Source of the DNA: JAPOXR01 sp965219635
GTDB lineage: Bacteria > Pseudomonadota > Alphaproteobacteria > Rhodobacterales > Rhodobacteraceae
Direction: 5' to 3'
Assembly (NCBI GenBank): GCA_965219635.1
Contig: OZ244783.1
Location: 3,472,001 to 3,536,000 of the forward strand
DNA: 64,000 bases
Position 1 is the first letter of the stretch. Each line of letters starts with the position of its first letter. This document shows, piece after piece, positions 26,588 through 35,943 of this stretch. The notes beneath the pieces are model-generated. The model did not search any database, was not told where the DNA came from, and was given only the letters and a program-made list of their open reading frames with translations. The translations under genes and the position numbers were made by a program.

Positions 26588-28158
26588 TTGAGCCTCCTTC
26601 GGTCCCTGAGGATTTCCCGGGCGGCATTATGGCCGGGAATGGCCGAAACCGACCCTCCCGGATGGGTTGAGGATCCGCATTGATAGAGGCCCCGGACCGG
26701 GGTGCGGTAGTCGGCATAGTGTGGTGCGGGGCGTTTGAAGAAGAGTTGATCGAGAGATACTTCCCCGTGGAGTTCGTGCCCGCCAGGCATGCCGAGGATC
26801 TCTTCGAGGTCTGTCGGGAGATATGCCTCGTAGGCAATGAGGCTGTCGCGGAACCCAGGAGCGAATTCCTCCATGACCGAAAAGACGTTCTCGATGAAGC
26901 GATCGCGTTCGACTGCCCAATCGCCATTCCTGAGTTGATAGGGCGCGTGGCCGCCGGACAGTGTCACCACATGGCCGCCCTCGGGAGCAAGCGTCTTGTC
27001 GATGGTCGTCGGCACAATCGGAGATACGAAGGGCCGCGAGGAGTACCAGCCCTTCCTCGCATCATCGTTCGCCTTTTCCATGTATTCCAGGGTTGGTCCG
27101 ATATGCGCATATGCGGGGTATTCGACACCTGCCTGCCCGCGGGTGAATCCACGATAGACTGGCGGCCTGCTGACGGCGCAGTTGATCTTGAAGCATTCAC
27201 CAGCGCAGCGGTAGCGCCTGATGTCCGCCATGAATTCGCCGGGCAGTTCATTTTCTGCTACCAGGCGTCCGAAGGTTACGGGCGCAGCGACGCTGGAAAT
27301 GATACGGCGGGCTTTGTACTCGCGCCCGTCCTCCGTGGTAACACCGGCAGCGCGGCCATTGCTGACAGTGATCGACTCGACGGCAGCAGAGGTTTCTATC
27401 TTCATGCCGTGTTCGAGGCCTGATGCAGCAAGGGCGTCTGAAACGCTTCCCATCCCTCCCTTGGCAAATCCGAGGCCGTTTTCGCCCATCAGGTGGAAGG
27501 GGATGCTGTAGGCGGTGCCGGCCGATCTTGGGCCCCTGAAGTTCCCGATCCCGGCCCAGTAACAGAGCAATGCCTTCACTTCTTCGGATTCAAACCAGCG
27601 CGAAACGAAGTCGCAAGCACTCTGGGTCATCGCGTCGACGATATGGTAGAACTCTTCGCCGATGCCCCTGTACTTCCATCCCATGCGGGCTACGTCCAGC
27701 AGAGCTGCTTTCCCACCTGCGGGGTCAACAGGAGTTTCAAGAAGCAGTCGCCGCAAAATTGCAATGGTGCGGGAAATGTCAGCAAGGAATTCGGGGTAGC
27801 GTTCGGCATCCTTGGCCGAATACCGGGCTATTTCTGCCTGTGTCGTCGCAGTGTCTGTCGAAAAAACTATGCAGTCATCGCCTTCAAGCGGGTGAATGAC
27901 TTCGCCCATCTTCAGATGTACGAGGCCGTGGCGCTCGAGTTCGAGTTCACGAATGACCTTGGGGTGCAGGTGTCCAAGAATATAGCTGAAGGTGGACGCC
28001 CGGTAACCGGGATGAAACTCCTCGGTAACCGCTGCACCGCCAACGATGTGGCGCCTTTCCAGTACCAGCGTATCCAGCCCTGCTTTGGCCAGATAGGCAC
28101 CGCAGGTCAGTCCGTTGTGGCCGCCGCCGACAACAATCGCATCGTATGTGGAGGTCAT
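26584..28158 (-). CDS. FAD-dependent oxidoreductase, phytoene-desaturase-like (copy 1)
   Basis: 524 residues, clearly paralogous to the next gene (GGGHNGLTCGAYLAKAGLDT, FILGHLHPKVI-like YILGHLHPKVIRELELE, YQCGSSTHPGGSVSAIPGHN). GGGHNG is at 11-16. It overlaps the crotonase stop (ATGA) and copy 2's start (ATGA), so three genes are translationally coupled. The pair may act as a heterodimer or on successive intermediates; neither can be told from sequence. Confidence 0.85.
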   Translation of the reverse strand: MTSTYDAIVVGGGHNGLTCGAYLAKAGLDTLVLERRHIVGGAAVTEEFHPGYRASTFSYILGHLHPKVIRELELERHGLVHLKMGEVIHPLEGDDCIVFSTDTATTQAEIARYSAKDAERYPEFLADISRTIAILRRLLLETPVDPAGGKAALLDVARMGWKYRGIGEEFYHIVDAMTQSACDFVSRWFESEEVKALLCYWAGIGNFRGPRSAGTAYSIPFHLMGENGLGFAKGGMGSVSDALAASGLEHGMKIETSAAVESITVSNGRAAGVTTEDGREYKARRIISSVAAPVTFGRLVAENELPGEFMADIRRYRCAGECFKINCAVSRPPVYRGFTRGQAGVEYPAYAHIGPTLEYMEKANDDARKGWYSSRPFVSPIVPTTIDKTLAPEGGHVVTLSGGHAPYQLRNGDWAVERDRFIENVFSVMEEFAPGFRDSLIAYEAYLPTDLEEILGMPGGHELHGEVSLDQLFFKRPAPHYADYRTPVRGLYQCGSSTHPGGSVSAIPGHNAAREILRDRRRLN

Positions 28159-28952
28159 TTACCGGTGAACCTCGGCTGGCGCTTCTCCATGAATGCTGCC
28201 AGCCCCTCCTTCCGGTCCTCCGAGTGCATCAGGAGCGCCGACAGGTCTCCACCGGTCTCCAGCGCTTCTTCGAATGTCTGGTACGGTGCGCGATTGATCG
28301 CCTGCTTGATGGCCATAACCGAGAGCGGCGCCACCTCGGCAATTTCCGCGGCGACTTCGAGCGCCTTCTCCAGTGCCTTGCCTGGAGGTGTTACGTGGTT
28401 GATCAGGCCGAGTTCGTAGGCCTGCCGACCGTCGAAACGGCGGCCGCAATATGCCAGTTCACGCGCCTTGCGCTGGCCGACTGCGCGGGAGAGCGACCAA
28501 GCGCCTCCCAGTATCGGAAACATGCCAATTCGGCCTTCTGTCAGCCCAAACGTTGCGGACTCGGCGCCAACCGCAAAGTCGCAGCGCAGCATGAGTTCCA
28601 GCCCGCCGCCCAGGGCGTATCCCTCGACCGCGGCAATCACCGGCTTGGTGAATCGGCCAAGAAAACGCATGAAGTCGAACCAGACATTGGCTGTATGGCG
28701 GTTGCGGTATTTGTCAAAGGGCGGCAGGCTTGATGTGGCCGTGCCCTTCACATCGCCGCCAGCGCAGAATGCAGTCTCATCACCGGTCAGGATCACTGCG
28801 TGAATCGACCGGTCAGCATCCCATGCTTCGAGCACGGTCCTGGCCTCCGCCAGCATCGTGTCGGTGAGAGCATTGCGGGCTTCGGGACGGGCGAGTTGGA
28901 GAATGCCGGTCGTCCCTTCTACAGAGACCCGTATCTGGGAATATTCCTGCAT
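28155..28952 (-). CDS. enoyl-CoA hydratase/isomerase family protein
   Basis: 265 residues, crotonase fold. DETAFCAGGDVKG forms the first oxyanion-hole element; EGYALGGGLELMLRCD and LTEGRIGMFPILGG carry the two acidic catalytic positions of hydratases. Probable hydration or isomerisation of an acyl-CoA in the cytosol. Feruloyl-CoA hydratase/lyase-specific features are not seen. Six bases after the isochorismatase stop. Confidence 0.87.
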   Translation of the reverse strand: MQEYSQIRVSVEGTTGILQLARPEARNALTDTMLAEARTVLEAWDADRSIHAVILTGDETAFCAGGDVKGTATSSLPPFDKYRNRHTANVWFDFMRFLGRFTKPVIAAVEGYALGGGLELMLRCDFAVGAESATFGLTEGRIGMFPILGGAWSLSRAVGQRKARELAYCGRRFDGRQAYELGLINHVTPPGKALEKALEVAAEIAEVAPLSVMAIKQAINRAPYQTFEEALETGGDLSALLMHSEDRKEGLAAFMEKRQPRFTGK

Positions 28953-28958
28953 CTTCCT

Positions 28959-29630
28959 TCAGACGATCATTGCAATGACATCGTCAGTGGTCTTCACGTC
29001 TCCAAAACTCTGGTAGAATGATGTGAGCCCGGCCAGGTGATCGTCGTCATAGCGGGCGGCATTGGCGTCCTCGACCATGACCACCTTGTAGTCCAGCATC
29101 ATGGCGTCGCGAGCCGTAGACTCCGAGCACATGTTGGTTGCGGTCCCGGCGACGATGAGGTTCTCGACCCCGAGGTCCTGCAGGATTTCATGCAGGTCGG
29201 ACGCTCCTGTAATGAAAGGCGAAAACCGGCGCTTGGTGACAATCCGGTCGCCATTGGCAACGTCGAGATCCGGATAGATCTCAAATCCGGGGTTGCCGGG
29301 GCTGAGTTTTGTCAGGTGGTTCTGCCCCTTCGCCTCGGTGAAGAAGTAGCGGTGATAGAGCTGCCACTGGCTCGGTTCACCTTCGCCGTCCGAACAGCGC
29401 ATGATGACCCAGATTACCGGTACGTCCCTGGCGCGGCAGGCGGCAGCAATCCGATTGATATTGGGCACGATCGAAATGGCGGTATCGACTTCGGCCACAT
29501 AGAAGTTCTGCATGTCGATCACCAGAAACGCGGTCTTTGAGGCCTCGAAACTGTCGAAGACCGACAGTTTTCCACGCTTGGCCATGATGCGCTCAATCAC
29601 GTAATCCGGAATTTTCACATCGTGCGGCAT
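28959..29630 (-). CDS. isochorismatase-like cysteine hydrolase
   Basis: 223 residues. Catalytic triad of the cysteine-hydrolase (IHL) family is visible: Asp39 (LVIDMQN), Lys133 (IVTKRRFS) and Cys168 (GTATNMCSESTARDA). Such enzymes hydrolyse carbamoyl or amide groups (N-carbamoyl acids, ureidoacrylate, biuret) more often than isochorismate. First gene of a leftward operon with crotonase and two flavoproteins. The shared CCCACTAG direct-repeat motif lies 35 bp upstream of the ATG. Confidence 0.88.
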   Translation of the reverse strand: MPHDVKIPDYVIERIMAKRGKLSVFDSFEASKTAFLVIDMQNFYVAEVDTAISIVPNINRIAAACRARDVPVIWVIMRCSDGEGEPSQWQLYHRYFFTEAKGQNHLTKLSPGNPGFEIYPDLDVANGDRIVTKRRFSPFITGASDLHEILQDLGVENLIVAGTATNMCSESTARDAMMLDYKVVMVEDANAARYDDDHLAGLTSFYQSFGDVKTTDDVIAMIV

Positions 29631-29665
29631 GTTCCCTCCCGCTTGCAGAGACGCCTTCGAACTTG

Positions 29666-29687
29666 CTGCCCACTATGCTCCCACTAG
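29666..29687 (-). promoter_or_regulatory. shared direct-repeat operator, site 1
   Basis: CTGCCCACTAT, three bases (GCT), then CCCACTAG: two CCCACTA half-sites exactly 11 bp apart. The same motif occurs at 39987-40008 and 57295-57316. Position, 35 bp before the isochorismatase ATG, fits repression or activation at the promoter. Confidence 0.7.
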
Positions 29688-30548
29688 CACGAAAATGCAA
29701 TGCCGATTTCTGCGACGGCAGACATCAAGAAGTGATCGTAGCCGGTGACTGCGGGAACCAAGGCGGCCGGGGAAATTGGATCCGGCGGCAACCTTGGCTC
29801 CCGGTTGAACCGCCGGTTCAGGCGGTGCTGGACCGAGTTAAATCTTCATTCGGGGGTTCTGAGTGCAACCTTTTGATTTCATGTGCTTTTTGGGCAAAAT
29901 CCGGCCTGTACAGCTGTCAAAGTACTGTAACATTCAATTCCGCATTCATATCAACCAGCCTGCATCCAGATCTCTGCGGGAATTCCGGTTTGCAGAGGTT
30001 CCACACCTTGGCCGGGGAATGAGCCAGTCCGGCATTGCCGGCACCAAGCTCAGCAGCCTTGCAAGAGGATTTGGAAGCCGCTCACCGGAGAGCCACCGAC
30101 AGCGATCATACTGGTGGCTGGTGGTCAGCCAATTGCTGACGCGTGCGGATGGGACTTCACTCTTGAGGATGCCATTTCCGGCATCGTCGTGTTCCGTTAT
30201 CTGGCGGTGCTGCCCGGAGAACTCCAGCGGTTCTTGCCATCAATGATGTGCGTTCAATCGCGAATGCCGCGGGTCGGCGGCAGAGAGTGCCTACCCTCCG
30301 AATTGAACTTCAGACAGGATGTACCTTGCGTTGCCATTCCCAAGTTGGCTGAAGGCACTGTCGAAGTCCAAATTCTGGTGGCCAGTCAGCGCCGGAAATG
30401 GTGCGCCGGTTCGAGGTTCACGAAACTGGAAGATGGACCCATTCCGCCGCTTTGGCTGCGCTGACCTAAGGCGTCCGGCCTGACAGAATTGCCCTGATGC
30501 CAACTTCCGACACATCCTGCGGCTGAGTTGCTCTCATTTGACTCTTGT
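29688..30548. other. no gene seen
   Basis: About 860 bases. Several short ORFs, none with family resemblance or coding bias. The right part is the 3' flank of the leftward pRiA4b-like gene. Confidence 0.5.
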
Positions 30549-31148
30549 TCAAACCTCTTTGGGTTTGCGGGTCTTGCGTGGTTGCGGGGCCCATTGCAGC
30601 GCGAGACTAGCAAGGCGAGTAGTGATTTCGCCGATCTTGGGATCTTCGGGATCGAAGTGTCCACCACACCACACAGTATATTCCTCGTGTTCCTCATGAT
30701 CAGGATCTGCCATGGCTTCAAGAAACTCCCCGTAACCACTCGTCCCGCCGACATCTTCGGGTGGGCATGCACCGGTTGCCTTGAGAAGCCGCGGGTATTT
30801 CGTGCCCGGAGTCGCTTTGATAATCTTCTGGATGCTGATGCTGTGATCCCAGTCGTCGCCGAAGTCATAGATGTACTGGATCCTGTTTGTGCCGGTTCCC
30901 TCCATCACCTCTTTCAGTGTTGTCTTGTTCGCGGGTTCGGGTGGTTCGAACAAGTCGGACATATCAACCATGCCCCAAACGAATTCGCCGACACGGAATT
31001 CGTAGAGGTGGCAATTCCACCAGCCCATGGCTGCCTGCATCACGTCATGCAACTGGTCGAGCCGGATGTTCAACGGCACCTCTACCTGGCGCATCGGTTT
31101 CGGAGAGATGTGGTTCAGGGTGACCCGCAAGCGTGCAATCTGTCTCAT
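30549..31148 (-). CDS. plasmid pRiA4b ORF-3-like protein
   Basis: 199 residues. IRLDQLHDVMQAAMGWWNCH, LYEFRVG, YIYDFGDDWDHSISI and GACPPEDVGGTSGYGEFL are the signature of the PRiA4_ORF3 domain, found in plasmid and chromosomal proteins of unknown biochemical function. AAGGA precedes the ATG. It sits alone in a patch of toxin-antitoxin and attachment-site remnants, consistent with a mobile-element origin. Confidence 0.88.
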   Translation of the reverse strand: MRQIARLRVTLNHISPKPMRQVEVPLNIRLDQLHDVMQAAMGWWNCHLYEFRVGEFVWGMVDMSDLFEPPEPANKTTLKEVMEGTGTNRIQYIYDFGDDWDHSISIQKIIKATPGTKYPRLLKATGACPPEDVGGTSGYGEFLEAMADPDHEEHEEYTVWCGGHFDPEDPKIGEITTRLASLALQWAPQPRKTRKPKEV

Positions 31149-31772
31149 GGAGTTTTCCTTTTTTGGGTTTGCAACCGGTTCCAGTGCAGTCGTGCCAACA
31201 CTACGGAGCCCGTCATGCCGGAAATTGGGGCAAGTGCCAACCTGGTTTGGTCAATCGCACAGTTAAATCGTGTGTCATCCGCCGGACTATACATGCTCGC
31301 GCCCCCTTTGCCGGAGCGCCGCTCCTGTTTTGCCGTGTTGCCCGACGGAAAGATCCTGCCACGCTCGGGGAGATTTTCGTAGCCAGACCAGCATTCCGCC
31401 TTCGTGATGCAGCTGGTTGGCTTGCCGGTAGGCTTGCATCTGAACTTCCAACTGCGCCTTTCGAAGAGACAATAGCGCGGTGCCTCAATGCGAGATTGAG
31501 GCCGTTGGCACCCGGCAGGCTGGGTGCGCAATCCGCGACCGATTGATGCGGCGCGTGACATGACCGTCCATTAAAAGTTCGGCATCGGATCAACTATCGA
31601 AATTCGACTGGCGAGGTCGATCCGGAACGCCATTCCTCTGCGTTGCATCCGGCTAATGCAACGTCCGTTGCGGACAACGCGCCGGAGGGTGTGCCACAAC
31701 GAACCATGTTCCAAGACTTGCAGTCATCGAGTTTAATAGTAGGCCACGACAAACGGCAAAGGGAGACTCGCT
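31149..31772. other. no gene seen
   Basis: 624 bases with overlapping short frames on both strands and no recognisable domain. Contains the promoters of the divergent pRiA4b-like and antitoxin genes. Confidence 0.5.
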
Positions 31773-32186
31773 GTGCCTCATCTGCAACGTGTCGAGAAGA
31801 CTGCTAGTCAATCGGCAAGGCCAGAGATTTCGGTTGCTGAAGGTGAAGCCATGAGCCGGGCTGCCGTCAATCTGTTTGCGCGTTGGCGGTTGACGGATGC
31901 GCAAGCCTGCATCCTGCTCGGCGGATTGTCGTTGCGGACCTGGTCTCGATGGAAAGCCGGTTCAATCGGCCGTGTCCCGCGAGACCTCAGGGCGCGCCTG
32001 TCCAATCTCATGGGAATTCACGAAGCACTACGGATCATCTTCACGGATGCAGAGCGTGGTTATGGCTGGATTAATCGCCCAAGTGCCGCTTTTCGTGGCG
32101 CATCCGCACTCGACATCATGCTTGGCGGCGAACTGACAGACATCATGCGCGTGCGGAGCCATCTTGACAGTGTACGCGGTGATTGA
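31773..32186 (+). CDS. MbcA/ParS/Xre-type antitoxin (DUF2384), toxin absent
   Basis: 137 residues. N-terminal Xre-like HTH region (LTDAQACILLGGLSLRTWSRW) and C-terminal toxin-binding domain (RLSNLMGIHEALRIIFTDAE, then a RPSAAFRGASALDIMLGG segment) as in antitoxins that pair with RES-domain NAD-consuming toxins. GTG start with GGGAG seven bases upstream. No RES toxin follows: 16 bases after the stop a tRNA-Ser fragment begins. So it is an orphan antitoxin, probably separated from its toxin by recombination. Confidence 0.85.
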   Translation: MPHLQRVEKTASQSARPEISVAEGEAMSRAAVNLFARWRLTDAQACILLGGLSLRTWSRWKAGSIGRVPRDLRARLSNLMGIHEALRIIFTDAERGYGWINRPSAAFRGASALDIMLGGELTDIMRVRSHLDSVRGD

Positions 32187-32202
32187 ACCCTAAGGGGCCG
32201 AA

Positions 32203-32269
32203 CGCTCACGCCTGGAACGCGTGCAGGCGGCAACCCGTCTCCAGGATTCGAATCCCTGTCTCTCCGCCA
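32203..32269 (+). pseudogene. 3' fragment of tRNA-Ser(GGA), attachment-site scar
   Basis: The anticodon arm (CACGC, loop CTGGAAC, GCGTG, anticodon GGA), long variable arm, T-arm (GGATTCGAATCC) and 3' end CTCTCCGCCA of a tRNA-Ser are present, but the acceptor 5' strand and D-arm are missing. Integrases commonly use tRNA 3' ends as attB, and excised or rearranged elements leave such halves. It is not an intact tRNA gene. Confidence 0.75.
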
Positions 32270-32534
32270 CTTGCCCGCGAAATTGACTTCCTTGGGAGCG
32301 GCAATCAGGGTGGCAAACAGTGTTGCACTGAGCAACTCTCACAATAGCAATAAGCGGCAGGTCTAATCGGGTTCCCGCAAGAAACCCCGACCGACCAGCA
32401 GTTGCATGACGCAGAGGTCTTGATTGGCATACTGTGTTGATCTCACTTCACTAAACGATTTCAAGGCATCTTGGTTGCCGCAAGATCTCCCAAACCCACG
32501 ACAATTGTGCTTTCGGCTTTGGCAATATCCTTAC
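32270..32534. other. no gene seen
   Basis: 265 bases after the tRNA scar, up to the end of vapC. No ORF of interest. Confidence 0.4.
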
Positions 32535-32957
32535 TCAGTTCCGGGCAGTCCAAGGGTCGAACACCGGAACGCCTGCGGCGCTGAAGGCGCTGGCATCGCG
32601 TGTAACAACCGTGAAACCGTGGGCGGTTGCGATGGCAGCGATATAGCCGTCCGGCGTGGGAAAGCCCTTTCCGGCCTTGCGTGCCGCAACGGCAAGTGAG
32701 GCATACTGAAGGGCGGCGTCGGTATCGAAGGCGAGGATTCTGCCCTCGAACAGTGGAAGTAGCCCTTCGAGCGTCGAGGCGAGCTTCTGCTTGCGCCGTC
32801 CATGCGGCAGCGCGCCGATGCCGAACAGGAGTTCCGCGACGGTGACGCTGGAAATGTAGAGCGTTTCGGCAACCTGTTCGTCCAGCCAGTTGCGCACGGC
32901 AGGGTCAGGCTCCGGCTTCATCGCCTCGGATACGACGTTCGTATCCAAAATGATCAT
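32535..32957 (-). CDS. vapC: VapC/FitB-type PIN-domain toxin, intact
   Basis: 140 residues. Acidic residues Asp5 (IILDTNVVSE), Glu42 (VAELLFG), Asp103 (TPDGYIAAIA) and Asp121 (VVTRDASAF) complete a PIN active site, so an active RNase is expected. ATG overlaps the vapB stop (ATGA). It is a different vapC from the frameshifted one at 2.5 kb. Confidence 0.92.
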   Translation of the reverse strand: MIILDTNVVSEAMKPEPDPAVRNWLDEQVAETLYISSVTVAELLFGIGALPHGRRKQKLASTLEGLLPLFEGRILAFDTDAALQYASLAVAARKAGKGFPTPDGYIAAIATAHGFTVVTRDASAFSAAGVPVFDPWTARN

Positions 32958-33208
32958 TCAAGGCTCTTTGGCATGGCAGGCACCTTGATACGTGCCTGTT
33001 CCAGTGCCGCGAAATCGGCATTGGTCAGTCCGGCCTTGCGGCTCAAAGCCGACAGGGACGAACCGAGACGCAGGCGCTCGTTGGGCCGCACCGCCGCCTC
33101 CAGAATGTCGCGCATTTCGGCTTCGGCGCTTCGGCCATGATGGGCCGCGCGCACCTTGATGGCGCGGTGGGTTTCGTCCGAAAGATTACGAATGGTGACT
33201 GCGGGCAT
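32954..33208 (-). CDS. vapB: VapB/FitA-type antitoxin
   Basis: 84 residues from ATG 33208. PAVTIRNLSDETHRAIKVRA is the ribbon-helix-helix domain; SAEAEMRDILEAAV is the second helix. The C-terminus (about 45-84) would wrap the toxin. The frame extends upstream to 33274 but the domain begins at 33208. Confidence 0.9.
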   Translation of the reverse strand: MPAVTIRNLSDETHRAIKVRAAHHGRSAEAEMRDILEAAVRPNERLRLGSSLSALSRKAGLTNADFAALEQARIKVPAMPKSLE

Positions 33209-33757
33209 CTGATTGCGTCTCCGGTCAAGTGATGGCTGTGATGGCAATATAGGAAATATGCTATCATCTGACAAAATGCGACCACTATCTGGCGGGTGTT
33301 GTATCCCAAGCAGAACCGTTCAGAAGCGGGTGACTTTGTTCACTTTGGTCCAGTGATCAACTTGCATAACTGAAGACTGAAGGCTGAAGGCAAGCAAGAA
33401 CAAGATTCGAATTTATCCTATGCAGCTTCACCCGGAATGGTCGAATTTGACAGGATTTTGGCCATGAAACCTCACAAGGTCGGACCCAAGCAGGAAGTCA
33501 GGCGAATTCAAGCCGCGTTGTACTGCCCGTCGGCGTCTTCGGGGCGGTTCGGGGACGAAGACTGAGCTGGATGAGGTCCGTTGGGCGCGGCAGGCCCTGC
33601 AAGAGCGACTCTCAGGAATTGCTTAAAGACATGAAGTACTTGGATGGAACGGAATCCCAGTCGCCAGGAGTGGACGATAATTCAGATGAGGCAAATTTCC
33701 GTGACAATGATGCAATTTAGCTGCTCAGCCTTGCCTACCCAATCGACTTTGGAACTC
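33209..33757. other. no gene seen
   Basis: About 550 bases between vapB and the end of the catabolic operon. Small ORFs only, no recognisable domain. Confidence 0.5.
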
Positions 33758-34507
33758 CTAATGCGTTATGCCTCCGCCGTCGACGATCAGGGTTTGACCA
33801 CTGACGAAAGCCGAGTGATCGCTCAGGAAAAAGGCCACCGGGCCGACCAGGTCTTCCGGCAGTTGATTGCGGCTGATTGATCGTCCGGCGATTATGGGAC
33901 GCAGGCGCTCCTCTATGCCCTCTCGAGCCAATACGCCTTCGCTGAGGGTCAGTCCGGGGGCAATCGTATTGACGCGGATGTTCTTCGGGCCAAGTTCCCT
34001 GATCAGCGAGCGCGTCATGCTAACCACGGCCCCTTTCGACGCATCGTAATGCAGAAGGTTTGGATAACCTCGAAAAGCGCGGCCACTGGAAATCATCACG
34101 ATTGATCCACCGCCGGTACGATTCATCGCCGGCACTGCTGCCCGAGCGCAGAGCCACGGGCCTTTGACGTTGACTGCCATGACCTGATCCCACAGATCTT
34201 CTTCAATCTGGTCGAATTGCTGCAGTGGAAGTTCGGCGAACAGGGCGGCATTGCAAACAATCCCGTCGACTCTGCCAAATGTCTTCTCTGCCGCCGCTAC
34301 CACTCCTGCGCAATCCGAACTGCTGGTCACATCCGCCCGGAATGCGATTGCTTCGCCGGAGTCTGCAATGATCTGCGATGCCGCCTCTGCGGGGTCCTTG
34401 ATGTCTGCAAGAGTAACCCGGGCGCCCAACGCGGCAATTCCATGTGCCAGGGCCGCTCCAATTCCCTGAGCCGCGCCGGTCACGATGACGCTCTTGTTCT
34501 TCAGCAT
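33758..34507 (-). CDS. short-chain dehydrogenase/reductase
   Basis: 249 residues, classical SDR. TGAAQGIG (10-17), CNAALF in place of NNAG, and a complete catalytic set: ISSGRAF, YDASKGAVVSMTRSL. Ends GQTLIVDGGGITH. Likely NAD(P)-dependent alcohol/ketone interconversion. Last gene of the leftward operon, five bases after the aldehyde dehydrogenase stop. Confidence 0.9.
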   Translation of the reverse strand: MLKNKSVIVTGAAQGIGAALAHGIAALGARVTLADIKDPAEAASQIIADSGEAIAFRADVTSSSDCAGVVAAAEKTFGRVDGIVCNAALFAELPLQQFDQIEEDLWDQVMAVNVKGPWLCARAAVPAMNRTGGGSIVMISSGRAFRGYPNLLHYDASKGAVVSMTRSLIRELGPKNIRVNTIAPGLTLSEGVLAREGIEERLRPIIAGRSISRNQLPEDLVGPVAFFLSDHSAFVSGQTLIVDGGGITH

Positions 34508-34512
34508 CGTGG

Positions 34513-35943
34513 TTAGTCTCCGTGCCTGATTACGATGGCCTTGGCCTCGGTGAAATTGTTCCAGCTATGCACACCTCCCTCGCGGCCAACTCCCGACTTC
34601 CTGAAGCCGCCGAAAGGCGCATTGAGTTCGCGCATGAAAGCCGAATTCACCATGACGGTGCCTGTCCGAAGCCGGCGCGCCACGCTCAGGGCGCGATCGA
34701 TGTTGCTTGTCCAGACATAGCTGGACAGTCCGAATTCGCTGTCATTCGCCTTCCGGACCGCCTCACCTTCATTGCTGAACGTGGCAATGGCTGCAATTGG
34801 CCCGAATATCTCCTCGCGCCAGACCCGGCTTTGGTTGGACTGCACATGCACTGCGCCGGGACGAACGAGGTAGCCCTGACCCTCTAATAGTCCGCCGAAT
34901 AGCACCTCGTCACCGTCTGTTCGCGCAGCATCGTAGTAACCGAGAACGTGATCCCGATGCCCGGCGGAAATCAAGGCCCCCATGCCCGTCCCCGGATCTC
35001 TGGGGTCGCCGACCACGATGGCCTCGGCAGCTTCCTTGAATCTCCCGATGAATTCCTCGGCAATTTCCTCCTGGACAAGAACACGCGAGCCGGAGAGGCA
35101 GGCTTGACCATTATTGCCGAATGCTGCCGTGACGGCGCCCTTGAGAGCGTCCTCAAGGTTGGCATCCTCGAACACAATCGTGGCCGACTTGCCGCCGAGT
35201 TCAAGGACACAGGGGATGCTGCGCTTCGCAGCGGCTGTTGCAACGGCCCGTCCTCCGGCTTGGCCGCCTGTGAAGGAAATCATGTCGATATCGTCCGCAT
35301 CGGCAAGAACGCTGCCGGTAACCGTGCCTCGCCCGTTGACACAATTCAGAACGCCGTCCGGAAGGCCGGCATCGTGCAACAGCCCGACCATGCGCCGGAC
35401 TGCGAGTGGTGTCAGTTCGGACGGTTTCAGGACAACCGAATTGCCGGCAGCGAGTGCCGGGGCAAGTTTCAGTGCCGACAGACCAACCGGTACGTTCCAG
35501 GGCGAAAAGAGTGCGCAGACACCTATCGGCTCCCGTTCAACCAGCGCGGTGGCTCCACCGAGTTGCCGATGACTTTCTCCGCCTTCGAGCGAAAGAAAGT
35601 CGGCATAATAGTCGAACCATCCTGCAGCAGCAGCGATGTGACCGCGAACTTGCGTTGACGGCATTCCACCTTCGGTCACCTGAAGTGCAGACAGTTCGCC
35701 GGCATCGGCGCGGATTGCATTGGCCACAGAACGCAAGAATGCCTGCCTCTGCGCACGCGGTGCCTCGGACCAGACCCCACTGTCGAAACTGCGCCTTGCA
35801 GCAGCGACGGTTGCTGCGACCTGCGAGGGCGAGGCCTCATTGAATTGTCCGATCTCGGTGCCGTCGGAGGGATCAACGATGGCAATGGGCTGGCCTTCCC
35901 CTGGCACAGACGCGCCGTCAATCAGATGGTGGGTATTCGTCAT
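34513..35943 (-). CDS. aldehyde dehydrogenase family protein
   Basis: 476 residues. SPWNVPVGLSALKLAPALAA, LELGGKSATIV (general-base Glu) and NNGQACLSGSR (catalytic Cys282) define an active NAD(P)+ aldehyde dehydrogenase. Oxidises an unknown aldehyde to an acid, possibly made by the neighbouring SDR. ATG overlaps the CoA-ligase stop (ATGA). Confidence 0.93.
   Translation of the reverse strand: MTNTHHLIDGASVPGEGQPIAIVDPSDGTEIGQFNEASPSQVAATVAAARRSFDSGVWSEAPRAQRQAFLRSVANAIRADAGELSALQVTEGGMPSTQVRGHIAAAAGWFDYYADFLSLEGGESHRQLGGATALVEREPIGVCALFSPWNVPVGLSALKLAPALAAGNSVVLKPSELTPLAVRRMVGLLHDAGLPDGVLNCVNGRGTVTGSVLADADDIDMISFTGGQAGGRAVATAAAKRSIPCVLELGGKSATIVFEDANLEDALKGAVTAAFGNNGQACLSGSRVLVQEEIAEEFIGRFKEAAEAIVVGDPRDPGTGMGALISAGHRDHVLGYYDAARTDGDEVLFGGLLEGQGYLVRPGAVHVQSNQSRVWREEIFGPIAAIATFSNEGEAVRKANDSEFGLSSYVWTSNIDRALSVARRLRTGTVMVNSAFMRELNAPFGGFRKSGVGREGGVHSWNNFTEAKAIVIRHGD

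Noticed and set aside
32203..32269. Functional tRNA-Ser gene
   Set aside because: The 5' acceptor strand and D-arm are missing.
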